NCBI RefSeq assembly: GCF_022414535.1 | Contig: NZ_JADWYM010000040.1 | Coordinates: 1 to 60,894 of the forward strand | Length of the DNA: 60,894 bases | Direction of reading: 5' to 3' | Source of the DNA: Streptomyces sp. MUM 2J | Lineage (GTDB): Bacteria; Actinomycetota; Actinomycetes; Streptomycetales; Streptomycetaceae | In this document: piece by piece, positions 52,751 to 60,800 of the stretch | How the letters are laid out: every line of letters starts with the position of its first letter | Position numbering within the stretch: position 1 is the stretch's first letter | Position numbers and translations under genes: made by a program | The notes under the pieces: generated by a model | Databases searched by the model: none | Told to the model about the DNA's origin: nothing | What the model saw: the letters and a program-made list of their open reading frames with translations, nothing else

Positions 52751-54472
52751 ATGGACTACTACGACCTCGGCACCCACACCCGCCCGGTGACGACCTCGTC
52801 ACCGCAGGCCCAGACCTGGTTCGACCGCGGGCTGGTGTGGACGTACGCCTTCCACCACGAGGAGGCCGTCGCCTGCTTCGAGGCCGCCGCAGCGGCCGAC
52901 CCCGACTGCGCCATGGCCCACTGGGGCATCGCCTACGCACTCGGCCCCAACTACAACAAGCCCTGGGACTTCTTCGACGAACAGGATCTGGCCCGTACCG
53001 TCGACCGCACCCACGCCGCGGTCGAACGCGCCCACACGGCGGCGCTGCGTGCCACCCCCGTGGAGCGTGCCCTGATCGAGGCGCTGAGGGCCCGCTACCC
53101 GCAGGCTCGCCCCGCACCGGACTGCTCGGTGTGGAACGCGCCCTACGCCGACCGGATGCGCGCCGTCCACGACCTCGCCCCCGACGACCCGGACATCGCC
53201 GCCCTGTTCGCCGACGCGCTGATGAACCTCACTCCATGGCAACTGTGGGACCTGCGCACCGGCGAGCCAGCGGAGGGAGCCAGGACGCTGGAGGCGAAGG
53301 AGGTCCTCGACCGCGTGCTGGCCACCGACGCAGGTCTGCGCCACCCGGGTGCGCTGCACCTGTACATCCATCTCATGGAGATGTCCCCGTCGCCCGAGGT
53401 GGCCCTGCCCGTCGCGGACCGGTTGCGCGGTCTGGTCCCCGACGCCGGTCACCTGCTCCACATGCCCTCGCACCTGGAGGTGCTGTGCGGTGACTACCGC
53501 CGTGTCGTCTCCGACAACACCGCCGCGGTCGCCGCCGACGCCACCTACCTCGCGCGTTCGGGGGCGATGAACTTCTACACCCTCTACCGGGCGCACAACC
53601 ACCACTTCAGGATCTACGGCGCCATGTTCCTGGGAGCCTCCCGGGTCGCCCTGGAGGCCGCCGCACAGTTGGAGGATTGTATTCCGGAGGAGTTGCTGCG
53701 GGTGCAGAGCCCTCCGATGGCCGACTGGCTGGAGGCGTTCGGCGCCATGCGCGTCCACGTACTGATCCGCTTCGGCCACTGGGACGACATCCTCCGCCTG
53801 CCGCTGCCCGCCGACCCCGCCCTGTACTGCACGACCACCGCGATGCTCCACTACGCCCGCGGCGTCGCCCTCGCGGCGACCGGCCGTATCGAGGAGGCGG
53901 AGGAGGAGCGCGTCCTGTTCCGTGCCGCGGTCGCCCGCGTCCCGGCCACGCGCATGCTCTTCAACAACACCTGCGCCGACATCCTCGCGATCGCCTCCGC
54001 GATGCTCGACGGCGAGCTGGAGTACCGCAAGGGCGACCACGAGGCGGCCTTCGCCGCGCTCGCCCACTCGGTCGAACTGGACGACACCCTGCCCTACGAC
54101 GAGCCCTGGGGCTGGATGCAGCCCACCCGACACGCCCTGGGCGCCCTGCTGCTGGAACAGGGCCGGGTCCGGGACGCCGAGGCGGTCTACCGCGCCGACC
54201 TGGGCCTGGACGGGGCCCTGCCGCGCCCGCTGCAGCACCCCGGCAACGTCTGGGCCCTGCACGGTCTCCACGAGTGCCTGGTCCGCCTCGGCAGGACGGG
54301 GGAGGCACAGATCGTCGCCCAGCAGCTGAGGATCGCGACCGCTCTTGCGGACGTGCCCATCGAGTCCTCCTGCTTCTGCCGTCTGGAGACGGTCCCGCCC
54401 ACCGGGACCGCCGCGGACGGCTGCTGCGACTCCTCGGACGGACCGACCGGGCCGGCGGACCGGTTCCGGTGA
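52751..54472 (+). CDS. Tetratricopeptide-repeat protein
   Basis: A 573-residue soluble TPR protein. The start DYYDLGTHTRPVTTSSPQAQTWFDRGLVWTYAFHHEEAVACFEAAAAADPDCAMAHWGIAYALGPNY has a canonical repeat; later repeats include YRKGDHEAAFAALAHSVELDD and ALGALLLEQGRVRDAEAVYRADLG. Conserved His/Cys patches (LYIHLMEMSPSPEVALPVADRL, HLLHMPSHLEVLCGDY, YRAHNHHFRIYGAMFLG) and a Cys-rich tail (SSCFCRLE...DGCCDSS) suggest metal binding or an enzymatic role. AGGAGGG sits six bases before ATG 52751. The function is not established. Confidence 0.9.
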   Translation: MDYYDLGTHTRPVTTSSPQAQTWFDRGLVWTYAFHHEEAVACFEAAAAADPDCAMAHWGIAYALGPNYNKPWDFFDEQDLARTVDRTHAAVERAHTAALRATPVERALIEALRARYPQARPAPDCSVWNAPYADRMRAVHDLAPDDPDIAALFADALMNLTPWQLWDLRTGEPAEGARTLEAKEVLDRVLATDAGLRHPGALHLYIHLMEMSPSPEVALPVADRLRGLVPDAGHLLHMPSHLEVLCGDYRRVVSDNTAAVAADATYLARSGAMNFYTLYRAHNHHFRIYGAMFLGASRVALEAAAQLEDCIPEELLRVQSPPMADWLEAFGAMRVHVLIRFGHWDDILRLPLPADPALYCTTTAMLHYARGVALAATGRIEEAEEERVLFRAAVARVPATRMLFNNTCADILAIASAMLDGELEYRKGDHEAAFAALAHSVELDDTLPYDEPWGWMQPTRHALGALLLEQGRVRDAEAVYRADLGLDGALPRPLQHPGNVWALHGLHECLVRLGRTGEAQIVAQQLRIATALADVPIESSCFCRLETVPPTGTAADGCCDSSDGPTGPADRFR

Positions 54473-54484
54473 CCGGCCGGGCGC

Positions 54485-54934
54485 TCAGTTCCACAGGGGG
54501 TAGGTGACCGACTGTGCCAGGCGCTCGGGACGGGCGTTCTTGTAGGTGAGCGTCATCCGCGTGTAGTGCCGCAGCTTCGGGTCCTTCTTCCAGGTTTGTG
54601 GGTGGTCCAGCCGCACGGACACGGCGTAGGCGTGGAAGCGGCCGGCCGCGCAGTACGGCTTGCAGTCGTTGACCGTGTTCACCCCGTCGGCGACCGCCGA
54701 CCGCGCGTCCCAGCGCGACCAGTGCAGCGACACCAGCCGGCTGTTGCCGTCCCCGCAGGCGAGGACGAAGTTCGCGGGGCGCACCTGCGCGTGCCAGAGG
54801 CAGTCCACGAGGACCGGGGGCGGCGCGGCGGCCCGGCTGTCCGTCCGCGCGGAGGCCGCGACCGGGCCCGTCGCCGCCGCGAGCGAGGCGACCGCGCCCA
54901 GCGCGATCGCCGTCCTGACCGTGTGTCCACGCAT
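54485..54934 (-). CDS. Secreted hypothetical protein
   Basis: A 149-residue protein with a signal peptide (RGHTVRTAIALGAVASLAAATGPVAASA). The mature part has four Cys (VDCLWHAQVRPANFVLACGDG and NDCKPYCAAGRFHAY) and ends PLWN, consistent with a small disulfide-bonded extracellular domain. GGGGAG precedes the ATG. It is convergent with the TPR gene (12 bp apart). No function assigned. Confidence 0.78.
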   Translation of the reverse strand: MRGHTVRTAIALGAVASLAAATGPVAASARTDSRAAAPPPVLVDCLWHAQVRPANFVLACGDGNSRLVSLHWSRWDARSAVADGVNTVNDCKPYCAAGRFHAYAVSVRLDHPQTWKKDPKLRHYTRMTLTYKNARPERLAQSVTYPLWN

Positions 54935-55345
54935 GGCTGCTCCCCGGCGGCCCTGTCCCGCACCCCTGCTGTTGCGGTCGTCCTGCCCACGAAGCTACGA
55001 CCGCCCGCGGCACCGCACCACTCGAACAGCGCAGCCGCACGAAGCCGAACGTGTGTGACAGAGCGAACCTTCCTCGCCCTTCCGGGCACATCACGTCGTG
55101 CGCAGGAACGGATACCGCCCGTTGGCCGGGCAGTGCGCCCCCGCGCACCACCCTGAGTGCCCCGCACGCCGGACGCTGGCGCAGTGGGCCCGCACCGTGA
55201 CCGGGGTTCGCCGGTTCGCCCTCACCACGGCCGGGCACCGACAGGCCTCCGGCCCGTCGTACGGGCTCCCCCCTCGCCGCGGCGGCGGCGCGGCGAGGGG
55301 ACCGGTGGCCGAGGCAGGCGGCGGACGCCGCCCGGTACGGGCCTG
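54935..55345. other. Intergenic region, no gene seen
   Basis: About 410 bases. A plus-strand frame runs through this interval and into the hairpin at 55346, but it has no domain and is forced by the repeated GC-rich words. The leftward secreted gene's promoter should lie at the left end. Confidence 0.4.
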
Positions 55346-55508
55346 GGGGGTGTTTCGAAAGTCCCGCACGGCACCCGCGGCGCCCGGCACGCACTCTCGC
55401 CGCACCGGCCGTAAGCCCGGGTACATCCGGTACGAGGTCTTTCGTCCGGCACGCCGAGAGCACGCACCGGACACCGCGGGCACCGCACCGGACGTTCGGA
55501 ACACCCCC
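55346..55508 (-). repeat. Long hairpin element behind the protease gene
   Basis: Arms of 70 bases (55346-55415 and 55439-55508) with a 23-base loop. In the minus-strand RNA, 52 of 70 positions form Watson-Crick pairs and 12 more form G-U pairs; only six are mismatched. On the plus strand those 12 would be A-C mismatches. The right arm begins at the base where the protease stop codon TAG ends. Part of the left arm recurs at 24455-24480. Confidence 0.85.
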
Positions 55509-56380
55509 TAGGGCAGCGCGACGAACGGCGCCAGGAAGGCACGCGCACCCGGGGCGTCCAGCCGGTAGGACACGTTGGTGGCGTAGCACGGGCCGTCACC
55601 GGTGATCGTGGTTGCCGCGAGGACGCTCCGGCCGTCGATCACCGCGAAGTTCGGGCCGCCCGAATCGCCGTAGCATGCGCCGCCGTTGCCCTGCGGGGCG
55701 GTCATGGCCAGGCGCACCCAGGACTTGTTGAGGGCGTCGAAGGAGACCGGCGCCTTCATCCGCACGCCGCCGCCCGGATGCGTCTGCCCACCGGGGCCGT
55801 TGACGGCCTCCTGCGTGCCGTACCCGGCGACGGACCAGTCCGTCGCGTTCAGGCCCTGCGGGCCGAGGGCGTTCAGCCGGCCCGCGGTCGGCAGGGCGGC
55901 CGGGGTGAACGACCAGCGGGCCGCGACCTGCTGCGCGGGCAGTTCGATCACCGAGATGTCGTGCGGATCGGAGGCGGGCCCCGGGTAGTCGGGGTGGCTG
56001 TGCGCCGTGCCCTGGACGCCGACGGCGCCCGCCTGGGCGGCAGGGTCGCCGGGGTGCTGCCGTGCGGCGGCGTCCAGCCCGGCCTGCACGTCCTGGTCGA
56101 GGGAGACGTAGAACCGCACCCCGTCCGGCCAGTCCGTGGTGCAGTGCGCGGCGGTCAGGAAGGTGTCGGCGTCGATCATCGTGCCGGAGCAGACCCAGTC
56201 GACGCGGTCCGGGGTGGCCGGATCGGAGTCGTCGTCCCAGGTGGCCACGAGCGCCCCGACCTCGGTCCGTTCAGGTGCGGGTGCGGCGTTGTACGAGTTG
56301 ATCGCCGAGGCCGGCAGCGCGGTGGCGAGCACGGCGGCGCAGGCTGCTGCGGTGACGGCGGTGGCGCGTACGGCAGTCAA
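55508..56380 (-). CDS. Secreted trypsin-like serine protease
   Basis: A 290-residue S1 protease. Residues 1-26 are a signal peptide ending in LPASA. The triad is His79 (TAAHC), Asp141 (DPHDISV) and Ser240 (GDSGGP), with six Cys for disulfides. The TTG at 56380 is preferred: AAGGGG is six bases upstream and the signal peptide begins there. A longer frame from 56461 would add an Arg-rich leader that is not signal-like. No clear propeptide separates signal and catalytic domain. Confidence 0.88.
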   Translation of the reverse strand: MTAVRATAVTAAACAAVLATALPASAINSYNAAPAPERTEVGALVATWDDDSDPATPDRVDWVCSGTMIDADTFLTAAHCTTDWPDGVRFYVSLDQDVQAGLDAAARQHPGDPAAQAGAVGVQGTAHSHPDYPGPASDPHDISVIELPAQQVAARWSFTPAALPTAGRLNALGPQGLNATDWSVAGYGTQEAVNGPGGQTHPGGGVRMKAPVSFDALNKSWVRLAMTAPQGNGGACYGDSGGPNFAVIDGRSVLAATTITGDGPCYATNVSYRLDAPGARAFLAPFVALP

Positions 56381-56548
56381 GAAGAACCCCTTCGACGGGT
56401 GTGGGACGGGCGTTCTCCTGTGGGAGGTGAGGGAATTGAACCGTCTGGCGCGTTGCACCACAAGAGCGGGTGGGGCCGCCGCAGCGCAGGGCGCGGGAGG
56501 CGCGGAACGGCACGGACACCCCTGCGCCGTGAGGCGTGCCGGACAGTG

Positions 56549-56583
56549 CGCGCCCCGGGAGCCGCGGGGGCTCCCGGGGCGCG
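56549..56583 (-). terminator. Hairpin terminator behind gap, 15-bp perfect stem
   Basis: CGCGCCCCGGGAGCC and its exact complement pair around a 5-base GCGGG loop, starting 39 bp after the GAPDH stop codon. It separates gap from the protease gene on the same strand. Confidence 0.85.
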
Positions 56584-56621
56584 TCGGCCCTGCCGTGGTC
56601 GGCCCGGTGGGCCGGGTGGGA

Positions 56622-58076
56622 TCAGGCCGCCGGGGCCGGGAACGTCGGGTACTCGACGCCGGAGATGTGCTGCACGACGCGGACGACCTGGCAGGAGTAG
56701 CCGAACTCGTTGTCGTACCACAGGTAGAGGATGGCGTTGTCGCCCTCCACCTTGGTGGCGCCGGCGTCGACGATCGAGGCGTGACGCGAGCCGATGAAGT
56801 CGCTGGAGACCGCGTCCGGCGCGCTGATGAAGTCGATCTGGCGCTTGAGCGGCGAGGTCAGCGACACGTCCCGCAGGTAGTCCAGGACCTCCTCGCGGGT
56901 GGTCTCGCGCGCCAGCTGGAGGTTGAGGATGGCGATGGAGACGTCCGGCACCGGCACGCGGATCGAGCTACCGGTGATCTTCGCCTTGAGGTCGGGGAGA
57001 GCCTTGGCCACGGCCGAGGCGGCACCGGTCTCGGTGATCACCATGTTCAGCGGCGCGGAGCGGCCGCGGCGGTCCGACCTGTGGTAGTTGTCCAGCAGGT
57101 TCTGGTCGTTGGTGAACGAGTGGACGGTCTCCACGTGCCCGCGCAGCACGCCGAACTCGTCGTCCATCGCCTTCAGCGGCGGGACGAGCGCGTTGGTGGT
57201 GCAGGAAGCGCAGGACAGGATCTGCTCGTCGGGCTTGATCATGTCGTGGTTGACACCGTGCACGATGTTGGCGACGTCGCCCTTGCCGGGCGCGGTCAGG
57301 ACGACCTTGTCGATGCCCGGGCGCAGGTGCTTCGACAGGCCCTCACGGTCGCGCCACTTGCCGGTGTTGTCGATGAGGATGGCGTTGTCGATGCCGTACG
57401 CCGTGTAGTCCACCGACGCCGGGTCGTCGGCGTAGATCACGCGGATCTCGTTGCCGTTGGCGACGATCGTGTTGTTCGCCTCGTCGACGGTGATCGTGCC
57501 CTGGAACTGGCCGTGGATGGAGTCCCTGCGCAGCAGCGACGCGCGCTTGACGATGTCCTCGGCGGCACGCTCGCCTCCACCCCGCACCACGATGGCGCGC
57601 AGCCGGAGGCCGGTGCCCGAGCCGGACTTCTCGATCAGCAGGCGGGCCACGAGCCGGCCGATACGGCCGAAACCGTACAGCACGACGTCGCGGCCCTCGC
57701 TCCGCTCCGCCTTGTTGGCGCCGGTGGCGCCGGCGACGGCCCCGGCGGTGAACTCCTCCACGGACAGGCCGCGGTCGTCGGCCCGGTAGGTGGCCGCGAG
57801 CATGCCGATGTCGATCTGGGACGGGCCGAGATCGAGGGTGGTGAGCGCCTGCAGGAACGGCAGCGTCTCGGTGACCGACAGCTCCTCACCGGCGATCTGC
57901 CGGGCGAACCGGTGGGTCTTCAGGATGCTGACCACCGACTTGTTCACCAAGGAGCGGCTGTGGAGGAGGACGGTGACGTCCCTCTCCCGGTGCAGCTTCC
58001 CGATGATCGGGATCATCGACTCCGCGATCTCCTCGCGGTTCTTCCAGTTGGTGAACGAGTCCTCGTTGACAGTCAC
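56622..58076 (-). CDS. gap: Long-form glyceraldehyde-3-phosphate dehydrogenase
   Basis: A 484-residue GAPDH. The catalytic Cys292 is in SCASCTTN, the dinucleotide site GFGRIGR is at 135-141, and NEFGYSCQVVRVVQ ends the catalytic domain. An N-terminal extension of about 130 helical residues precedes the Rossmann fold, as in a long actinobacterial GAPDH subfamily distinct from the 330-residue glycolytic enzyme. It starts with GTG at 58076 behind a weak GAAAG; the sequence TATCAT about 30 bp upstream could be a -10 element. Whether it favours glycolysis or gluconeogenesis cannot be read here. Confidence 0.92.
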   Translation of the reverse strand: MTVNEDSFTNWKNREEIAESMIPIIGKLHRERDVTVLLHSRSLVNKSVVSILKTHRFARQIAGEELSVTETLPFLQALTTLDLGPSQIDIGMLAATYRADDRGLSVEEFTAGAVAGATGANKAERSEGRDVVLYGFGRIGRLVARLLIEKSGSGTGLRLRAIVVRGGGERAAEDIVKRASLLRRDSIHGQFQGTITVDEANNTIVANGNEIRVIYADDPASVDYTAYGIDNAILIDNTGKWRDREGLSKHLRPGIDKVVLTAPGKGDVANIVHGVNHDMIKPDEQILSCASCTTNALVPPLKAMDDEFGVLRGHVETVHSFTNDQNLLDNYHRSDRRGRSAPLNMVITETGAASAVAKALPDLKAKITGSSIRVPVPDVSIAILNLQLARETTREEVLDYLRDVSLTSPLKRQIDFISAPDAVSSDFIGSRHASIVDAGATKVEGDNAILYLWYDNEFGYSCQVVRVVQHISGVEYPTFPAPAA

Positions 58077-58402
58077 AGAAGTATCTTTCGAGCTAGACGG
58101 CGCTCATATGATAGACCCTCCATTCGGCCGCCGTGATCACCCCCCGGTCACGGCCGCGGGGACGGGCACGGCCGGCCTCGCGGACCCGCCCACGCGCCGC
58201 CCCACCCGCAGGCCGGAGCGCCCGCGGGAGCTGACCGCCCGCGCGCGGCAGCGGGGCAGGGCCCCACGCGGAGGGCCCTGCCCCCCGCTCGGAGGGAGGT
58301 GTAGCGCACGTTCCGCGCACCGCGCCGGAGGGCGTGCGGCCGGTACGGCACCTCAGCGCGGGGCGGGCGCGCGCCGCCGTCCCGCGTCGTTGCGGATCCG
58401 GC

Positions 58403-58457
58403 ACGGCGAAGACCCGGCAGGCAGCGGTGGGATGCCGCCCTGCCGGGTCTTCGCCGT
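58403..58457. terminator. Hairpin with 19-bp perfect stem
   Basis: Arms at 58403-58421 and 58439-58457 are exact complements (ACGGCGAAGACCCGGCAGG), and the 17-base loop can add four further pairs (GCGG/CCGC). It lies downstream of the transposase relic on the minus strand and upstream of gap. Confidence 0.75.
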
Positions 58458-58484
58458 CGTTCCGGGCCTTTACTTGTCCTTCAT

Positions 58485-58690
58485 CTACCAAGATCTTCCA
58501 GGCTTGCCGATGGCCTTGAGGGTCTCGGGGCGTTTGACGGTCTTGCCGACGTCGTAGCGGGGTGCCCGGTGTTTGTTCTTGGCGCCGGGTGGCCGTCCGG
58601 GGCCTGCGCCCCTGGGTTCGGGAACACGGTCGGGCAGGCGAGGTGGGCGCGGATGTTCCTGAACCCCCGTCGGACCCGGGCCGGGGTGAG
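58485..58690 (-). pseudogene. Frameshifted C-terminal remnant of a transposase
   Basis: The minus strand reads LTPARVRRGFRNIRAHLACP and then, after a one-base shift, GRPPGAKNKHRAPRYDVGK followed by TVKRPETLKAIGKPGRSW and a stop. This ending (GRPPGxKN...RYDVGKTVKR) resembles the C-terminus of a Streptomyces transposase family. The rest of the gene is missing. I judge it a dead insertion-sequence fragment. Confidence 0.6.
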
Positions 58691-58784
58691 CTGCGGAGGT
58701 GAAAGTCGTGGTGGGGGGTGCGGGGTGGTGCCGTGGGTGGGGCGCGACTGCGGGCGCGTCCCACCCACGGCCGGCGCGGCCGGG

Positions 58785-59204
58785 TCACAGGGTGAGCAGG
58801 GTGCGGCCGGCGCACTTGGGGTCGGCGAGCGGCCTCAGGGCGAGGCGGACCAAGGCGAGCGGGTTGTCGTCACCGGCGATGCGGTTGGCGCTGAGCTCAC
58901 CGCAGGAGGCGCACAGGTGGATGATCACCCACTCGCCGTCGGTACGGACGGACATGCCCAGCGCCTCCATCCGGCCCCGGCAGTCCGCGTCGCGATCGCC
59001 GGGGATCCTCCGGTCGACGTGCAGGCTGGCCAGGCAGTTCGGGCAGTGGTTGCGGTGCGCGGTGCCCGGCGCGTCCAGGGACACGTCGAGCCGGCAGGAC
59101 ACGCACCGGAAGTCGCCTGCCCGGTGCCCGCCCCGGTGGTGCAGGACGTCCTTGTGCCGCTGCGGACGGCGCCGCCCGCGACCGCTGTGGTTGTTGCGTG
59201 ACAC
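58785..59204 (-). CDS. RNHCP-domain protein
   Basis: A 139-residue RNHCP protein. After a basic His/Arg-rich N-terminus come FRCVSCRLDV, the name-giving HRNHCPNCL, DCRGRMEALGMSVRTDGEWVIIHLCASCGEL, then NPLALVRLALRPLADP. Paired Cys motifs suggest zinc binding. The family's role is unknown. The GTG at 59204 follows GGAGAGGAG. It is 29 bp downstream of a second RNHCP gene, so the two are one operon. Confidence 0.85.
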   Translation of the reverse strand: MSRNNHSGRGRRRPQRHKDVLHHRGGHRAGDFRCVSCRLDVSLDAPGTAHRNHCPNCLASLHVDRRIPGDRDADCRGRMEALGMSVRTDGEWVIIHLCASCGELSANRIAGDDNPLALVRLALRPLADPKCAGRTLLTL

Positions 59205-59233
59205 AGTGGTGCTCCTCTCCTGTCGGGCGGCGG

Positions 59234-59605
59234 TCAGAGGGTTCCGAACGCTTCGAGCGGGAAAGGCGGTTGGGCCAGCGGGCGGACCGCCATGCGGATC
59301 AGGATGAGCTGGTTGTCGTCCGCGCATACCGGGCTGGAGGTGAGTTCGTCGCAGCGCACGCAGCGGTGGATCACCATCCAGTCACCGGTGCGGAGCACGG
59401 CGATGGCGATCGGGGACATCCGGCCCTCGCAGTCGCAGGGACCGCCCTCGACGTGGTCGAGGACGTGCCGGGAGTGCAGGCAGGACGGGCAGTGGTTGCG
59501 CGGCGCGCCGTCGGCGGCGTACGCGGACACGGTCAGCCCGCACCAGGCACAGGCGAAGGTACCGAGGCTGAGAGTGTGGGTGAAGTTGGAGGTGTGGCTG
59601 GACAC
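59234..59605 (-). CDS. RNHCP-domain protein (tandem paralogue)
   Basis: A 123-residue paralogue of the next gene: FACAWCGLTVSAYAADGAPRNHCPSCLHSRHVLD, CDCEGRMSPIAIAVLRTGDWMVIHRCVRCDELTSS, NQLILIRMAVRPLAQP. All the Cys pairs are conserved, but the N-terminal basic region of the partner is absent. It starts with GTG at 59605 behind AAGGAG. The two probably arose by tandem duplication. Confidence 0.85.
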   Translation of the reverse strand: MSSHTSNFTHTLSLGTFACAWCGLTVSAYAADGAPRNHCPSCLHSRHVLDHVEGGPCDCEGRMSPIAIAVLRTGDWMVIHRCVRCDELTSSPVCADDNQLILIRMAVRPLAQPPFPLEAFGTL

Positions 59606-60105
59606 CCGGGCGCTCCTTGCTGGAAATGGGTCAAGACAGCAAGAGCAGGCCGAGTGGCCTCGTCAGAGGGCAGCCCGAGAACGCCGTGGAACGGCGGACA
59701 GGCAGGTCAGAGCACCGGAGGACACGTCCGGCAGCGGCCCGGAGAAACGGGCAGCGGAAGGCGGCGGACGGTTACGCGGTACGGCGAGGCGCACTCGGCG
59801 CGGGCCGGGACATCAAATACCCCTTTTCCGGGGCACACAGGCCCAGAACGAATCAGAACGACTCCTTGAGGCTAACAGGACACCTCCCTGGGGCGTCAAC
59901 GCATTATTCGCCGCCCGCGCACGGCGGCGCGGTTCCCATCGCGCCCGCCCGGCGGGGGTGCACCGTCACCGTGGCACCTTCCGGAATGGTGTGCCGCAAC
60001 GAGTCGGCACGGGCGGACACCAAAGAGGCCAGAAGGGGCGAACCGAGCGCGGGCGCCGTTGGCGTCGCCGCAGGTCGGGCACGACGTAGCAGGCCGCTCG
60101 CAAAT
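59606..60105. other. Intergenic region upstream of the RNHCP operon
   Basis: About 500 bases. The AT-richer stretch at 59800-59900 (with AATACCCC and a repeated AGAACGA) probably holds the RNHCP promoter. No gene is convincing until the transposase relic begins. Confidence 0.4.
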
Positions 60106-60520
60106 CTCGTTCTGAAACGTCAGTTATCCGACGTGCAGTGGTCGTTGATCGATCCGGTGATCATCGCGTGGAAGGACCGGCACCGCTCGGTCAGCGGCCA
60201 TCAGGGCGCCTACGCGATGCGGGATATCGTGAACGCGATCCTCCACCAGCACCGGACGGGCTGCCAGTGAGCCTACCTCCCGCACGATCTGCCGCCGAAG
60301 AGCGCGACGTACTACTACTTCGCCGCCTGGCGTGACGACGGAACCGACCAGGTCATCCACGAGTTCCTGCTGCCGAAGCGGTGGAGGGTCGAGCAGACCT
60401 ACGGAACCCTGATACTGCACCGGCGTCTCGTCCGCGACTACGAGCACCGCCCGGCGTCCTCCGTCTCCCGCGTCTACGGGGCGATGGTCCACGTCATGGC
60501 CCGCCGACTCACGAACTGCT
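60106..60520 (+). pseudogene. IS5-type transposase relic with stop codon and internal deletion
   Basis: The frame reads LSDVQWSLIDPVIIAWKDRH, SVSGHQGAYAMRDIVNAILH and RTGCQ, then TGA at 60268-60270 where the family has Trp, then AYLPHDLPPKSATYYYFAAW and DDGTDQVIHEFL. It jumps directly to PKRWRVEQTYGTLILHRRLV and VRDYEHRPAS, the C-terminal end of IS5-family transposases. The central catalytic region is deleted in frame, so the element is dead. Confidence 0.85.
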
Positions 60521-60524
60521 GCCG

Positions 60525-60620
60525 AAGAACATCGAGGGCACCCGCGCCGAGCTGAAACGCCTGGTCAAGCTCGACATGCTCACCGAGGCCGACACCGGCA
60601 ACTTCACGAGAGAGTCATAG
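60525..60620 (+). pseudogene. C-terminal fragment of an unknown protein
   Basis: NIEGTRAELKRLVKLDMLTE followed by ADTGNFTRES and a stop looks like the end of a winged-helix-type protein that often lies beside Streptomyces insertion sequences. The 5' part is missing and joins the transposase relic directly. Confidence 0.4.
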
Positions 60621-60799
60621 CCCGGCATCCATGGCCAGCAGTCTCTGGCCACCATCTGGTGTGCGTACTGGTCCTCCGGGCCGATTTCTTGGACTACCTT
60701 CTGGGCTTCTCGCACCCGACCCGTCTCGTACATCAGCCGAACAAGGACGTACAGGGCGTCACGGTCACCGCCTTCGGCGCGGTCATGCAGCGCCGCCTC
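60621..60799 (-). pseudogene. Fragment of a TPR/Sel1-type protein cut by insertion sequences
   Basis: The minus strand reads EAALHDRAEGGDRDALYVLV, RLMYETGRVREAQKVVQEIG, PEDQYAHQMVARDCW, clear TPR-type helices, but it begins at the IS630-type end at about 60800 and ends in the other fragment at about 60620. It is an interrupted gene piece. Confidence 0.55.
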
Positions 60800-60800
60800 C

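Noticed and set aside
55098..55511. Plus-strand frame across the long hairpin
   Set aside because: Its composition follows the repeated GC-rich words of the hairpin and no domain is visible.
56415..56465. tRNA-like sequence on the minus strand (GGTTCAATTCC T-loop)
   Set aside because: The T-stem pairs only 4 of 5, and no matching acceptor, D-arm or anticodon stem could be built from the flanking bases.
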